Of a DNA stretch of 64,000 nt, positions 26,398-35,066 are shown piece after piece. Made by a program: the position numbers and the translations under genes. A model generated the notes under the pieces. That model was not told the origin of the DNA, did not search any database, and saw only the letters and a program-made list of their open reading frames with translations. Location of the stretch: NCBI GenBank assembly GCA_041725895.1, contig JBGRQA010000001.1, positions 186,001 through 250,000 on the forward strand. The letters are read 5' to 3'. Source of the DNA: JBGRQA01 sp041725895. Lineage in GTDB: Bacteria; Bacteroidota; Bacteroidia; Bacteroidales; Marinifilaceae. Within the stretch, counting starts at the first letter, position 1, and each line of letters starts with the position of its first letter.

Positions 26398-27468
26398 ATG
26401 AGTGGTGACATAGTACGGAAGATAATTCACATTGATATGGATGCATTTTTTGCATCCATAGAACAGATGGACAACCCTGAATTGAAAGGAAAGCCTGTGG
26501 CTGTGGGAGGTGCTGCCGATCGCGGAGTAGTGGCTGCTGCCAGTTATGAGGCCCGAAAATTTGGAGTTCGTTCTGCTATGCCTTCTAAAACGGCGAAAAA
26601 GTTATGTCCGCAGCTTATTTTTGTATACCCTCGGTTCGACCGTTACAAAGAGATTTCCCGTCAAATTATGGCGATTTTTCATGAATACACCGATTTGGTG
26701 GAACCTCTATCCATTGATGAGGCGTTTTTGGATGTTACGCATAACAAGAGGGGACTTCCTTCGGCTACTCACATTGCCAGGGAAATAAAAGATCAAATTA
26801 AACAAGTTACCGGCTTGACGGCTTCAGCGGGAATATCAGTGAATAAATTTTTGGCCAAAGTTGCCTCCGATATGGATAAACCCGATGGGTTGTACGTAAT
26901 CCCTCCCAAGAAAATAGAACAGTTTATAGAGGAGTTAACCATCGAAAAATTCTTTGGTATTGGTAAGGTTACTGCTGATAAAATGCATAAATTAGGCATC
27001 TTTCGGGGGAAAGATCTGAAGGAACGAAGTCTTGCCGATTTAGTTCGCTTGTTTGGAAAAGCCGGAGGCTACTACTACCATATTGCCAGGGGAATAGACT
27101 ATCGCCCGGTTAATCCAAACCGGATTCGGAAATCGGTAGGGACGGAGCATACCTTTTCTGAAGATATCGTTAAAAAAGAGAATATTCTAAGGGATTTGGA
27201 TTGTACTGCCCAGGAGTTGTGGGAGCGAATGAAACGAAATAATTCCTATGGCAGAACCTTAACTCTTAAGGTGAAGTACAGCGACTTTGAGCAGATTACC
27301 CGGAGCAAAACCATTTTACGTGAAATTCATTCTTTGGAGCTGATTTGTCAATTGGCACGTGAGTTATTGGACCAGGTGGAATTGAAAAAGAGTGTTCGCC
27401 TGATCGGATTAACCGTATCGAATCTCAGTAGCGATGAAGGGCCGGTGCAATTGACTCTGGAGCTCTGA
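26398..27468 (+). CDS. dinB: DNA polymerase IV (Y family)
   Basis: The 356 residues include the palm motifs IIHIDMDAFFASIEQMDNP and LSIDEAFLDVT (metal-binding Asp and Glu), AREIKDQIKQVTGLTASAGI, the HhH region FFGIGKVTADKMHKLGI and the little-finger domain (SVGTEHTFSED). It carries out translesion synthesis. It has no beta-clamp domain fusion. It is divergent from the MATE gene. Confidence 0.95.
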   Translation: MSGDIVRKIIHIDMDAFFASIEQMDNPELKGKPVAVGGAADRGVVAAASYEARKFGVRSAMPSKTAKKLCPQLIFVYPRFDRYKEISRQIMAIFHEYTDLVEPLSIDEAFLDVTHNKRGLPSATHIAREIKDQIKQVTGLTASAGISVNKFLAKVASDMDKPDGLYVIPPKKIEQFIEELTIEKFFGIGKVTADKMHKLGIFRGKDLKERSLADLVRLFGKAGGYYYHIARGIDYRPVNPNRIRKSVGTEHTFSEDIVKKENILRDLDCTAQELWERMKRNNSYGRTLTLKVKYSDFEQITRSKTILREIHSLELICQLARELLDQVELKKSVRLIGLTVSNLSSDEGPVQLTLEL

Positions 27469-27531
27469 ATCAGTATGCAGCTGCGAAACTCTCCTTTGAA
27501 AGTCGGTTGGGCAAATAAAAATAGGGTATTA

Positions 27532-27564
27532 TTTGTTTAATCAGACTTGGAAGTATTATTTTTG
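27532..27564 (+). promoter_or_regulatory. Promoter of the split 5'-nucleotidase operon
   Basis: TTTG (27532-27535), 21 bases and TATTTTTG (27557-27564) match the Bacteroidota consensus exactly. Transcription would start near 27571, which selects the ATG at 27587 over the TTG at 27581. Confidence 0.75.
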
Positions 27565-27586
27565 TTTTCTCAAATAATTATTGAAT

Positions 27587-28372
27587 ATGATTAATTTCAG
27601 AAGATGGAGGCCTGGAGTATTACTTGCAGGTTTCATTTTGGCAGGAATGCTTTCCTGTTCCTCTCCGCATAGTCGTCAGATGCGTGCAGAGGGCGGTAGA
27701 ATTGCAATCGACAGTACCCTTGACGGGAATCAGGATACTGCATTCCTTTCATTGGTGAATCAGTACAAAGGAAAATTGGATTCCCAAATGACACGCGTGA
27801 TTGCTCAATCGGATATGGTGTTGAGCGGCGGTAAACCCGAAAGCCTGTTAACGAATTATATTGCCGATATGTACCTCGATTTAGGTCGGCGGTATTGTGA
27901 AGAGAATGGTTTAAAGCATTCGGTGGATCTCAGTATTGTTAATGTACATGGATTACGCACGGTATTGCCAAAGGGAAGCATCAATGTGGGAAAAATTTTC
28001 GAGCTGATGCCTTTTGAAAACCGATTAGTGGTGGTGAGTCTACCCGGAGATCGATTGAATGCTTTACTGAATCATCTTGCGGAAGTAGGAGGTGAAGGTG
28101 TTGCAGGAATGAAAATGGGCATTAAGGATGGAAAAGCCATTAATGTTATGATCGGTGGCAAGCCATTGGATGTTAAAAAGGACTACTATATTGTATCCAT
28201 TGATTACCTGATTCGGGGTGGTTCTGGAATGAAGGATTTTAAGTATCACAAGGAGTACATTGATATGAATATGAAATGCAGGGAAGCGATTCTCGAATAT
28301 GTTGAGGAGAGTGCCCGCAAAGGTAAAAATATTACCTCTAAACTGGATGGGAGGATCTATCATGAGCAGTAG
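27587..28372 (+). CDS. Lipoprotein with 5'-nucleotidase C-terminal domain
   Basis: A lipoprotein signal (AGMLSCSSP, Cys at about 24) precedes a single 5'-nucleotidase substrate-recognition domain (ESLLTNYIADMYLDLG, MPFENRLVVVSLPGDRL, YIVSIDYLIRGGSGM). In UshA-type enzymes this domain follows the metallophosphatase domain in one chain; here it is a separate protein encoded first. The partner gene (28362) overlaps its last 11 bases. Together they probably salvage nucleotides or sugar nucleotides outside the cytoplasm. Confidence 0.88.
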   Translation: MINFRRWRPGVLLAGFILAGMLSCSSPHSRQMRAEGGRIAIDSTLDGNQDTAFLSLVNQYKGKLDSQMTRVIAQSDMVLSGGKPESLLTNYIADMYLDLGRRYCEENGLKHSVDLSIVNVHGLRTVLPKGSINVGKIFELMPFENRLVVVSLPGDRLNALLNHLAEVGGEGVAGMKMGIKDGKAINVMIGGKPLDVKKDYYIVSIDYLIRGGSGMKDFKYHKEYIDMNMKCREAILEYVEESARKGKNITSKLDGRIYHEQ

Positions 28373-29291
28373 AAGAAGTTTTATCCGAAAAGTAGGACTT
28401 GGTGGCTTTTTACTCGGCCTGGGTGGAATTCCTGTGAAAGCGTCGGAAAAGAAAGGAATGCAGAAGATTACAATTCTTCATACCAACGACATGCACAGCC
28501 ATATTGATCCTTTCCCTAAATCGGATCCCAAATATGGCGGATTGGGAGGTTTTGCCAGACTGAATAATCTGGTTCGAAAGATCCGGAAAGAGGAGGAGCA
28601 GGTGTTGCTGTTCGATGCAGGAGATGTATTTCAGGGAACTCCCTATTTCAATTTCTATAAGGGGGAAGCAGAATACCGCCTGATGACTCAAATGGGATAT
28701 GATGCCGGAACTATCGGAAATCATGAATTTGACAATGGATTAGAGGGTATCTTAGCTCAATTGCCAAATGCAGGATTTCCGCTGATTAATGCCAATTACG
28801 ATTTTTCGGAAACAATTCTTGCTGGAAAAATAGAGCCCTATCGAATTTTCGACAAAGGAGGAGTGAAAATTGGGGTATTTGGTGTTGGTGTTGGTCTGGA
28901 AGGTCTTGTTGATACGAAAAACTACGGGAAGACAATATATAAAGATCCCATAAAGGTGGCCAATGATGTGGCTGTGGAGCTTAGGGAGAAACATGGTTGT
29001 GAGCTGGTGATTTGTTTGTCTCATTTGGGATACAAACACTCCGATGGTTCGGTTTGTGATGTGGAATTGGCAGGAAAATCCAAAGGCATTGACCTGATTG
29101 TTGGTGGACATTCGCATACCATGCTTGAAACGGCCGACCGGGTTCGGGATCTGGATGGTCGTGAAGTTCTTGTGAACCAGGTAGGATGGGCCGGTATTGC
29201 TTTGGGGCGAATTGACTTTTATGTTGATTCTGAATCATCTACCCGATTGGCTAGCTCATCAATTTATAGTGTTAATAATGATTTGGTTTAA
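28362..29291 (+). CDS. Tat-exported metallophosphatase (5'-nucleotidase N-terminal domain)
   Basis: The start at 28362 gives MSSRRSFIRKVGLGGFLLGL, a clear twin-arginine signal (SRRSFIRK). The 309-residue protein holds a calcineurin-like dimetal phosphoesterase domain: ILHTNDMHSHIDP, FDAGDVFQGTPY, GNHEFDNG, LSHLGYKH and VGGHSHTML. It lacks the C-terminal nucleotide-recognition domain, which is supplied by the overlapping upstream gene. Folding in the cytoplasm before export fits a cofactor-loaded Tat substrate. The frame is open to 28299 but that part lies in the previous gene. Confidence 0.9.
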   Translation: MSSRRSFIRKVGLGGFLLGLGGIPVKASEKKGMQKITILHTNDMHSHIDPFPKSDPKYGGLGGFARLNNLVRKIRKEEEQVLLFDAGDVFQGTPYFNFYKGEAEYRLMTQMGYDAGTIGNHEFDNGLEGILAQLPNAGFPLINANYDFSETILAGKIEPYRIFDKGGVKIGVFGVGVGLEGLVDTKNYGKTIYKDPIKVANDVAVELREKHGCELVICLSHLGYKHSDGSVCDVELAGKSKGIDLIVGGHSHTMLETADRVRDLDGREVLVNQVGWAGIALGRIDFYVDSESSTRLASSSIYSVNNDLV

Positions 29292-29332
29292 CTTTTTGTT
29301 TTTACCAAATTTGTAGATATACAGAAATAAAG

Positions 29333-29363
29333 AAAAGGGGTAGTTGTTGTAATTATCCCTTTT
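29333..29363 (+). terminator. Probable terminator of the 5'-nucleotidase operon
   Basis: AAAAGGGGTA pairs with TATCCCTTTT (one G-T pair) around an 11-base loop. The stem itself supplies the four T residues; no longer T run follows. Confidence 0.55.
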
Positions 29364-29388
29364 CAGTATTCAATAAAAATCGAATCAA

Positions 29389-30267
29389 GTGAAGCGCAGA
29401 ACCCCCTCTGAAGAATTAGCCTACTATTCCTATATGGAAGGGAGTCTTTCCATTGGAATGAATTTGTTGCTGTTTGCCCTGAAATTTTGGGCTGGTGTAG
29501 TAACCGGTTCCATTGCTATTATAGCAGATGCCTGGCATACTCTTTCAGACTCGCTGAGTTCGGTTATTGTTCTGATTGGGGCCAAGATTTCAACAAAACC
29601 GGCAGATGAGGACCACCCATTTGGGCACGGTCGGGCTGAGTTGATCAGTGCCTTTATCATTGGGGTATTGCTCCTACTTGTTGCTTTTGATTTTATACTG
29701 GAATCTTATAATACACTTCAAAACCAAGAGTCCTCAAAATTTGGTACTCTAGCTATAGTGGTAATGGTCATTAGTATCATAATGAAAGAAGGAATGGCTC
29801 AGTATGCATTTTGGGCTGCCCGGAAAACCAATTCAAAGGTGTTAAAAGCCGATGGATGGCATCATCGAACCGATGCTATTTCTTCAGTTGTGATTCTGGT
29901 TGGAATACTAATTGGCCCCTACTTCTGGTGGATGGATGGTGTATTGGGGCTAGTTGTTGCCCTGCTTATTGGATATGCAGCTTACGAAATTTTAAGCGAT
30001 ACTGTTCATTCCCTTCTGGGCGAAAGTCCTGCTAAAGAAAGGTTGGAGGAGTTAATCGATTTGTGTCGCGAAATCTACCCCAAAGATCCGGATCCGCATC
30101 ATTTCCATATTCATACCTATGGCGACCATGCCGAGTTGACTTTCCATATTCGTTTGCCTCATAATATGCCGATTAAGGAAGCTCATGATATTGCAACTCA
30201 AATGGAGGATGCCATTCGCGAACGATTTGGTTATCACTCAACGATACACATTGAGCCTTTAAAATAG
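29389..30267 (+). CDS. Cation diffusion facilitator (CDF) metal exporter
   Basis: The 292 residues form six membrane helices and a cytoplasmic C-terminal domain. The metal sites read ADAWHTLSDSLSS in helix 2 and ADGWHHRTDAISS in helix 5, and FGHGRAELI sits between. The C-terminal domain (HFHIHTYGDHAELTFHI) is His-rich. The family exports Zn, Fe, Co or Mn; the exact metal is not clear. The start is GTG (29389); the first ATG (29434) would remove 15 residues that precede the first helix. Confidence 0.9.
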   Translation: MKRRTPSEELAYYSYMEGSLSIGMNLLLFALKFWAGVVTGSIAIIADAWHTLSDSLSSVIVLIGAKISTKPADEDHPFGHGRAELISAFIIGVLLLLVAFDFILESYNTLQNQESSKFGTLAIVVMVISIIMKEGMAQYAFWAARKTNSKVLKADGWHHRTDAISSVVILVGILIGPYFWWMDGVLGLVVALLIGYAAYEILSDTVHSLLGESPAKERLEELIDLCREIYPKDPDPHHFHIHTYGDHAELTFHIRLPHNMPIKEAHDIATQMEDAIRERFGYHSTIHIEPLK

Positions 30268-30467
30268 TGGAATCCTCCGATATTTCTTTTAATCTCCGGG
30301 GTGGTGTTTTATCTGTAATCTTTAGTTCTTTTTTCCAGGAAAGTTCTATTAGTAAGCTTCGAGAAATGGCTTACTGCTATAGGACAATAGCTGTAAGTTT
30401 ATAGAGTCGGCCTGGTGATGGAGCGATTTTTATCGAATAAAACCAATTTGCAAGTTTCTCAATTCGG

Positions 30468-31424
30468 TTAATTGATTTTATCCGATGTTTTGGCCGGAAT
30501 CACTTCAGGTTTGTTCTTTCGTGAAAAGAAAACAGCGATTACAGCTCCCCCCAGTACCATGATAGCTCCCAGTATGGAATGGAATGAAAGGCTTTCTGCC
30601 TGTATCCAGCTAACCTGAAGGTATCCCAGTATGGCCATGGTGGTGACAGTAATGATCGGGTTTAGGGTGATGATGATACTCACCTTATATGCTTGTGTGT
30701 ACTTAAATGCAAGGGCAATACAGCCGTAAGCCACCAGAGTGTTCATACCCAGGAAAATCAGGAGAAGCCACGATCCCAGGGATAGGTGCAGCAAAGCGCC
30801 AAAATCTGCCATTGGCATGTAGAGCAAGGCCGGAATACCATAAAGTACCATATTCAGGGTTTGTGCGGGATGTTTCTGGACTAGTTTTTTCTGCAGTGCA
30901 GCATATACAACCCAGGCGATGGCAGCTGTTTCTACCCACACAAAACCTTTATTGAATGCATCAGCATCGTGAATGAAGTGAGCAAGTTGATTCCGATAGA
31001 AAAAGAATAAGCCTATACCAGCTATTCCAAAGCCAATTCCCTGCTTCAGGTTGATTTTCTCTTTGAAGAAAATAAACCCTACAACTCCCAATAGAATAGG
31101 AGCGGTTTGGATAATGATTTGTGCGTTGGTAGGGCTGGTGTAGTTAACGCCTTCCAGAAATCCCAGGTAGTTGAGCCCCAATCCTAATGCGGCAACGATC
31201 AAAATAAAAGGGGGACGTTTGATGATGTTAAGTTGTTTGCGGTCTTTCACCAGAAAATAGGAGAACAGAACGCTAAAGGCAAAAAAGAAACGAAACCAAA
31301 CAATGGTAATCGAATCCAAATCGTGTAAGGATACCTTAAGGGCAATAGCAAGAAATCCCCATAAAAAGGCGGTGATAGAGGCAAAGAGTATACCTTTTAG
31401 ATTTTGATTGCTCGCTGAATTCAT
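30468..31424 (-). CDS. EamA (DMT superfamily) transporter
   Basis: The product has ten predicted membrane helices in two EamA repeats (ILFASITAFLWGFLAIALKV, and the second from FVWVETAAIAWVVYAAL). It resembles RhaT/YdcZ-type permeases and exports or imports small metabolites, often amino acids; the substrate is unknown. The start is at 31424 (MNSASNQNLKG). A minus-strand TACATTTG at 31458-31465 lies between this ATG and an upstream alternative, supporting the shorter form. Confidence 0.85.
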   Translation of the reverse strand: MNSASNQNLKGILFASITAFLWGFLAIALKVSLHDLDSITIVWFRFFFAFSVLFSYFLVKDRKQLNIIKRPPFILIVAALGLGLNYLGFLEGVNYTSPTNAQIIIQTAPILLGVVGFIFFKEKINLKQGIGFGIAGIGLFFFYRNQLAHFIHDADAFNKGFVWVETAAIAWVVYAALQKKLVQKHPAQTLNMVLYGIPALLYMPMADFGALLHLSLGSWLLLIFLGMNTLVAYGCIALAFKYTQAYKVSIIITLNPIITVTTMAILGYLQVSWIQAESLSFHSILGAIMVLGGAVIAVFFSRKNKPEVIPAKTSDKIN

Positions 31425-31724
31425 GTATTCGTCTCGTTTATTTAGATTAATTCTTTGCAAATGTATGAAAATAAATTGAGAGTCCTTAAAAAGGGCAGAA
31501 ACAAACAGGTCCCAACCGTAGATAAATTTGTATTCGGTTTCCCATTATTTTTAGAGAACTTTTTATTGACTCTGCTAGATAGTAGTAGTTTGTTTGTGCT
31601 CTTAGAGATTCTGTTACTTCATTCTACACCTGCACCGGAAGAATTGTTGAGTTGCTAGTCTGTGAAGAGGGAGAAATAGGGGCGGAGCACCTTTTACGAT
31701 ATCGGAGATCAAGTTTTATAATGC

Positions 31725-31885
31725 GGAAGGAGTTCCATAAAGAGGAATGCAATTTTCCTGTGCGGAATAGAGTTTCACAAAGTGGAATACAATTTTCCTG
31801 TGCGGAATAGAGTTCCGCAAGCTGTGAATAGAATTCCGCAAGTGGAGAATAGAATTTTTCTAAGGGGAATACAAATTTCCGAAAT
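31725..31885. repeat. Array of eight units of about 20 bp with core GGAATAnAATTCC
   Basis: GGAA or a variant starts at 31725, 31744, 31764, 31784, 31804, 31825, 31846 and 31866. Most units carry TTCC about ten bases later, so each is a small imperfect inverted repeat (for example GGAATAGAGTTCC). Two units are identical over AATTTTCCTGTGCGGAATA. The sequence is unrelated to the array at 12728. Confidence 0.85.
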
Positions 31886-32220
31886 ATTTGGATTTATTCT
31901 CTGTTAAGAAGGTTCTTACGAGTTTGTGTATTTATCTATCTTTTTTAGGAGAAATCTCTTCCTGGATATTATGGACCTTTGAAGGAAAGGAAAAAGATGC
32001 GTCGTAGTTGGATAAGTGGATTCGATCTATTTTTTATTCTTCAAGACTGAGATTTGATGTGTAACATATTATTTCTGAATAGTTCAGGCTGCAATTTGTT
32101 TAATGTTACCTGTAAATTGTTAAAAGGGAGATGGAATTGTACGAGGCAAAGGTGGAAAATGATTGAGTTGTATTGCACAGGAGGCAGGAATAGCTTATTG
32201 AGAAAATATCCTACAATAAA

Positions 32221-32248
32221 AAAAAGGATGGAAACCTCCACCCTTTTT
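32221..32248. terminator. Bidirectional terminator-like hairpin
   Basis: AAAAAGG-A-TGG pairs with CCA-C-CCTTTTT around a six-base loop. No gene ends close to it on the plus strand; the XRE-S24 gene ends 146 bases away on the minus strand. Confidence 0.6.
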
Positions 32249-32393
32249 ACCCTAAATTAATTTTGCTGAAAACACAAGTCTGTTGTGCGACATTATATCT
32301 TTTAACCTTATGATTGTAAATATAGAAGAATCAATTCTTAAATTGAATTAATTATTGTTAAGGGACGTTAAATGTTGTGATTGGGAAAATCTG

Positions 32394-33089
32394 TTAAGGC
32401 AAGTCGAAACAAACGTAGCCCAAGGCTTTCCATACTTCCAAAACCTGGTTTAAACTCACCTCAAATGGGTGGTAATCACGGTTGTCTGAATGCAGGATCA
32501 GTTGGTTTTCCTCCAGATCCTTTTCGATTCGTTTGTAAACAATCCCGTCGTCATTGGTGATTACCACATGGGTACTCCCGTCTTTTATGGTTTCCCAATC
32601 CTGTAGGAATTCGCAAATGATATAGGCTCCCGAAGGTATTGGCAGCATACTGTCCCCTTCGATTTGGAAAGCACGGTAGGTTTTGTTTTCCGAAAGTTCT
32701 GAAAAGGGAAGACGGAAATTGGGCAGATCTCCGATGAATTCCGCATCGGAATAGCCTTCCAGGTACCCTGCTGCAGCTTTTACAGGTACTAGTGTTATCA
32801 TCTCCTCGTTTTGTTCATCTACTACAATGGGTAAAACGCGTAAATTGTCACCTTTGGTATCGGCTAGTTTCTGACGTTCCGTGGCTTCGATGTCCATATT
32901 CAGGAGGTCATCAATTCTGCGATTGAAGTAATTGGATAGTTTGAGCAAATTCTGAAGGCGGGGAATGCTGCGTCCTTTTTCGTAGGCACTGATGGTGGAG
33001 GCATTCAATTGAATGCTGGCTCCCAATTTGGGCTGTGATAGTCTTTTTCGGAGACGCAGGTATTTCAGATTGGTGCTTAACTGTTCCAT
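32394..33089 (-). CDS. LexA-like repressor: XRE-type HTH plus S24 self-cleavage domain
   Basis: The 231 residues combine a Cro/CI-type helix-turn-helix (about 5-62, LSQPKLGASIQLNASTISAY) with a LexA/UmuD-like S24 domain. The cleavage site looks like KAAAGY (A107-G108), the nucleophile is S147 in EGDSMLP and the general base is K186 in IVYKRI. All parts needed for RecA-stimulated self-cleavage are present. No phage genes are near, so it is probably a chromosomal stress regulator. A minus-strand TACTTTTG at 33120-33127 is the likely -7 element. Confidence 0.88.
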   Translation of the reverse strand: MEQLSTNLKYLRLRKRLSQPKLGASIQLNASTISAYEKGRSIPRLQNLLKLSNYFNRRIDDLLNMDIEATERQKLADTKGDNLRVLPIVVDEQNEEMITLVPVKAAAGYLEGYSDAEFIGDLPNFRLPFSELSENKTYRAFQIEGDSMLPIPSGAYIICEFLQDWETIKDGSTHVVITNDDGIVYKRIEKDLEENQLILHSDNRDYHPFEVSLNQVLEVWKALGYVCFDLP

Positions 33090-33402
33090 AAATGATTCAT
33101 TTTATTAATTCTTGGGGCACAAAAGTAATCAAATAAACAGAAAAGCATCCTCAGTTCTGCTTCAGAAAATTGTATGCTGGGTTTTCTTCAAATAAAGAGC
33201 CTTCTAATTGTTAAGGAATGCCGGTAAAGCCAATTGCAATGCTGAAGTGAGAAACAATTTATCGGTTAGGGATAGTATTGATTCTTTCTTTTCGTCGTTT
33301 TATACTTCTGGTTTTAAGAAGTGGGAATAAATTCTTAATTTATAGATTGATAATGGAAGTTTTACGACACATCAGTATTGTATCCCAATATACTTAAAGA
33401 AT
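33090..33402. other. Divergent promoter region of XRE-S24 and acetolactate synthase genes
   Basis: It holds the minus-strand -7 element at 33120-33127. No gene or strong hairpin is visible. Confidence 0.5.
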
Positions 33403-35043
33403 ATGAAAGCATCGGATCTGTTTGTTAAGGCACTCGAGAATGAGGAGGTGGAGTATATTTTTGGAATACCCGGAGAAGAGAATTTGGACTTGTTGGATTC
33501 CTTACGGAATTCGAAGATTCGGCTAATATTGACCCGGCACGAACAGGCGGCCGGGTTTATGGCGGCTACTTATGGCCGGTTAACCGGCAGGCCGGGAATC
33601 TGTTTGGCTACCCTGGGCCCCGGAGCTACCAACCTGGTAACTTCTGCTGCCTATGCCCAGTTGGGAGGCATGCCAATGATTATGCTTACAGGACAAAAAC
33701 CAATTAAGAAAAGCAAGCAGGGGCGTTTTCAAATATTGGATGTGGTGGATATGATGCGCCCTTTAACCAAGTTCACCCGGCAAATTGTGAATGGAAACAA
33801 CATTCCTGCCTTGGTTCGGGAGGGATTTCGATTGGCGGTAGAGGAGCGTCCGGGAGCGGTTCACCTGGAATTGCCCGAGGATATTGCTGCAGAGGAGGCA
33901 GAGGAGGTTCTGTTCGAGGTGAATCACATTCGCCGGCCCAATCCCGAAGCCAAGGCCATCGATCTGGCAGTTCAGATGATTCAGGAGGCCCATCGACCTC
34001 TTTTGTTAATTGGTGCAGGGGCCAACAGGAAACGAACTTCCCTGGCATTGACACTATTTATAGAACAAACGGGAATCTATTTTTTCAATACCCAAATGGG
34101 GAAGGGAGTGATTGACGAGCGTCATGAACAATATCTGGGGACGGCAGCCCTGTCGGATAACGATTATCTGCATTGTGCCATCCAACGTGCAGATTTGATT
34201 GTGAATATAGGTCATGATGTGATTGAAAAGCCTCCGTTTTTTATGGAACAGGGAGGGAAGAAGGTGATTCATATTAATTTTTCTACAGCAGCAGTTGATG
34301 AGGTATACTTTCCCCAATTGAATGTGGTGGGGGACATTGCCTATACCATATCGCAGATGGCGCAGAAAGTTGAGCCGCAAGAGCATTGGGATTTTGGATA
34401 CTACTTGCGGATTAAAAATGAAGTGGATAATCATATAGTTCAGAGTTCGGCTGAGGCTCGATTCCCCATTATTCCTCAATACCTTGTGGCTATGGTGCGC
34501 GAAGGTGTGCCTGATGATGGAATTGTGAGTCTGGACAATGGGGTGTATAAAATCTGGTTTGCGCGGAACTATCCGGCCTACTTTCCCAATACGCTTCTCC
34601 TGGACAATGCGCTGGCCACCATGGGGGCCGGTTTACCTTCTGCCATGGCTGCTAAAATGGTTCATCCCGAGCGGAAAGTAGTGGCCGTTTGTGGGGATGG
34701 AGGTTTTATGATGAATTCGCAGGAGTTGGAAACGGCTGTTCGATTGGGACTCGATTTGGTTGTTGTTCTCTTGAACGACAGTGCCTATGGAATGATAAAG
34801 TGGAAGCAGGCTGCTCAGAAATTTGAGGAGTGGGGGTTGGATTACGGAAACCCGGATTTCGTAAAGTATGCAGAAAGCTATGGAGCGAAAGGGCATCGGG
34901 TGCACAGTTGTGTTAATTTCTCCGAACTTTTGCAGCAATGCCTTAATTCAAAAGGGGTACACTTGATTGATGTACCTGTGGATTATTCCGAAAATCATAA
35001 GGTGCTCAACGAGGAACTATACGCTAAAACTTGTATTTTGTAA
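33403..35043 (+). CDS. Acetolactate-synthase-like thiamine diphosphate enzyme
   Basis: The 546-residue protein has the three ThDP-enzyme domains: a PYR domain with catalytic Glu in LTRHEQAAGFMA (about residue 48), a central domain, and a PP domain with the cofactor motif CGDGGFMMNSQE...LLNDSAYGM (about 430-465). It resembles acetolactate synthase large subunits (KQGRFQILDVVDMMRPLTKF). There is no ilvN-like small subunit, ilvC or ilvD here, so it is unlikely to serve branched-chain synthesis. The adjacent aldehyde dehydrogenase, 23 bases on, suggests a catabolic pair. Confidence 0.87.
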   Translation: MKASDLFVKALENEEVEYIFGIPGEENLDLLDSLRNSKIRLILTRHEQAAGFMAATYGRLTGRPGICLATLGPGATNLVTSAAYAQLGGMPMIMLTGQKPIKKSKQGRFQILDVVDMMRPLTKFTRQIVNGNNIPALVREGFRLAVEERPGAVHLELPEDIAAEEAEEVLFEVNHIRRPNPEAKAIDLAVQMIQEAHRPLLLIGAGANRKRTSLALTLFIEQTGIYFFNTQMGKGVIDERHEQYLGTAALSDNDYLHCAIQRADLIVNIGHDVIEKPPFFMEQGGKKVIHINFSTAAVDEVYFPQLNVVGDIAYTISQMAQKVEPQEHWDFGYYLRIKNEVDNHIVQSSAEARFPIIPQYLVAMVREGVPDDGIVSLDNGVYKIWFARNYPAYFPNTLLLDNALATMGAGLPSAMAAKMVHPERKVVAVCGDGGFMMNSQELETAVRLGLDLVVVLLNDSAYGMIKWKQAAQKFEEWGLDYGNPDFVKYAESYGAKGHRVHSCVNFSELLQQCLNSKGVHLIDVPVDYSENHKVLNEELYAKTCIL

Positions 35044-35066
35044 ACTATTAAATAAAATACTTTTCA

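Larger units (their letters stand above)
31425..32393. other. Long intergenic region with a 20-bp array and a hairpin
   Basis: No protein gene is convincing in these 969 bases. They hold the EamA promoter element (31458-31465), an array of units of about 20 bp (31725-31885) and a hairpin with T runs (32221-32248). Two overlapping opposite-strand frames (32041-32260) have no family features. A transcript ending at the hairpin is possible. Confidence 0.6.

Noticed and set aside
26279..26455. N-terminal extension of the MATE protein and its overlap with dinB
   Set aside because: It includes a promoter-like TATTTTTG and does not resemble MATE N-termini; the GTG at 26278 has a ribosome-binding site.
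29309..29322. TTGTAGATATA upstream of the CDF gene as another PUL regulator site
   Set aside because: Only a single half-site is present and it has no partner 11 bp away; a chance match is likely in AT-rich DNA.
32041..32260. Two overlapping short frames on opposite strands
   Set aside because: They have no recognisable features, promoter or context; a non-coding transcript is equally possible.
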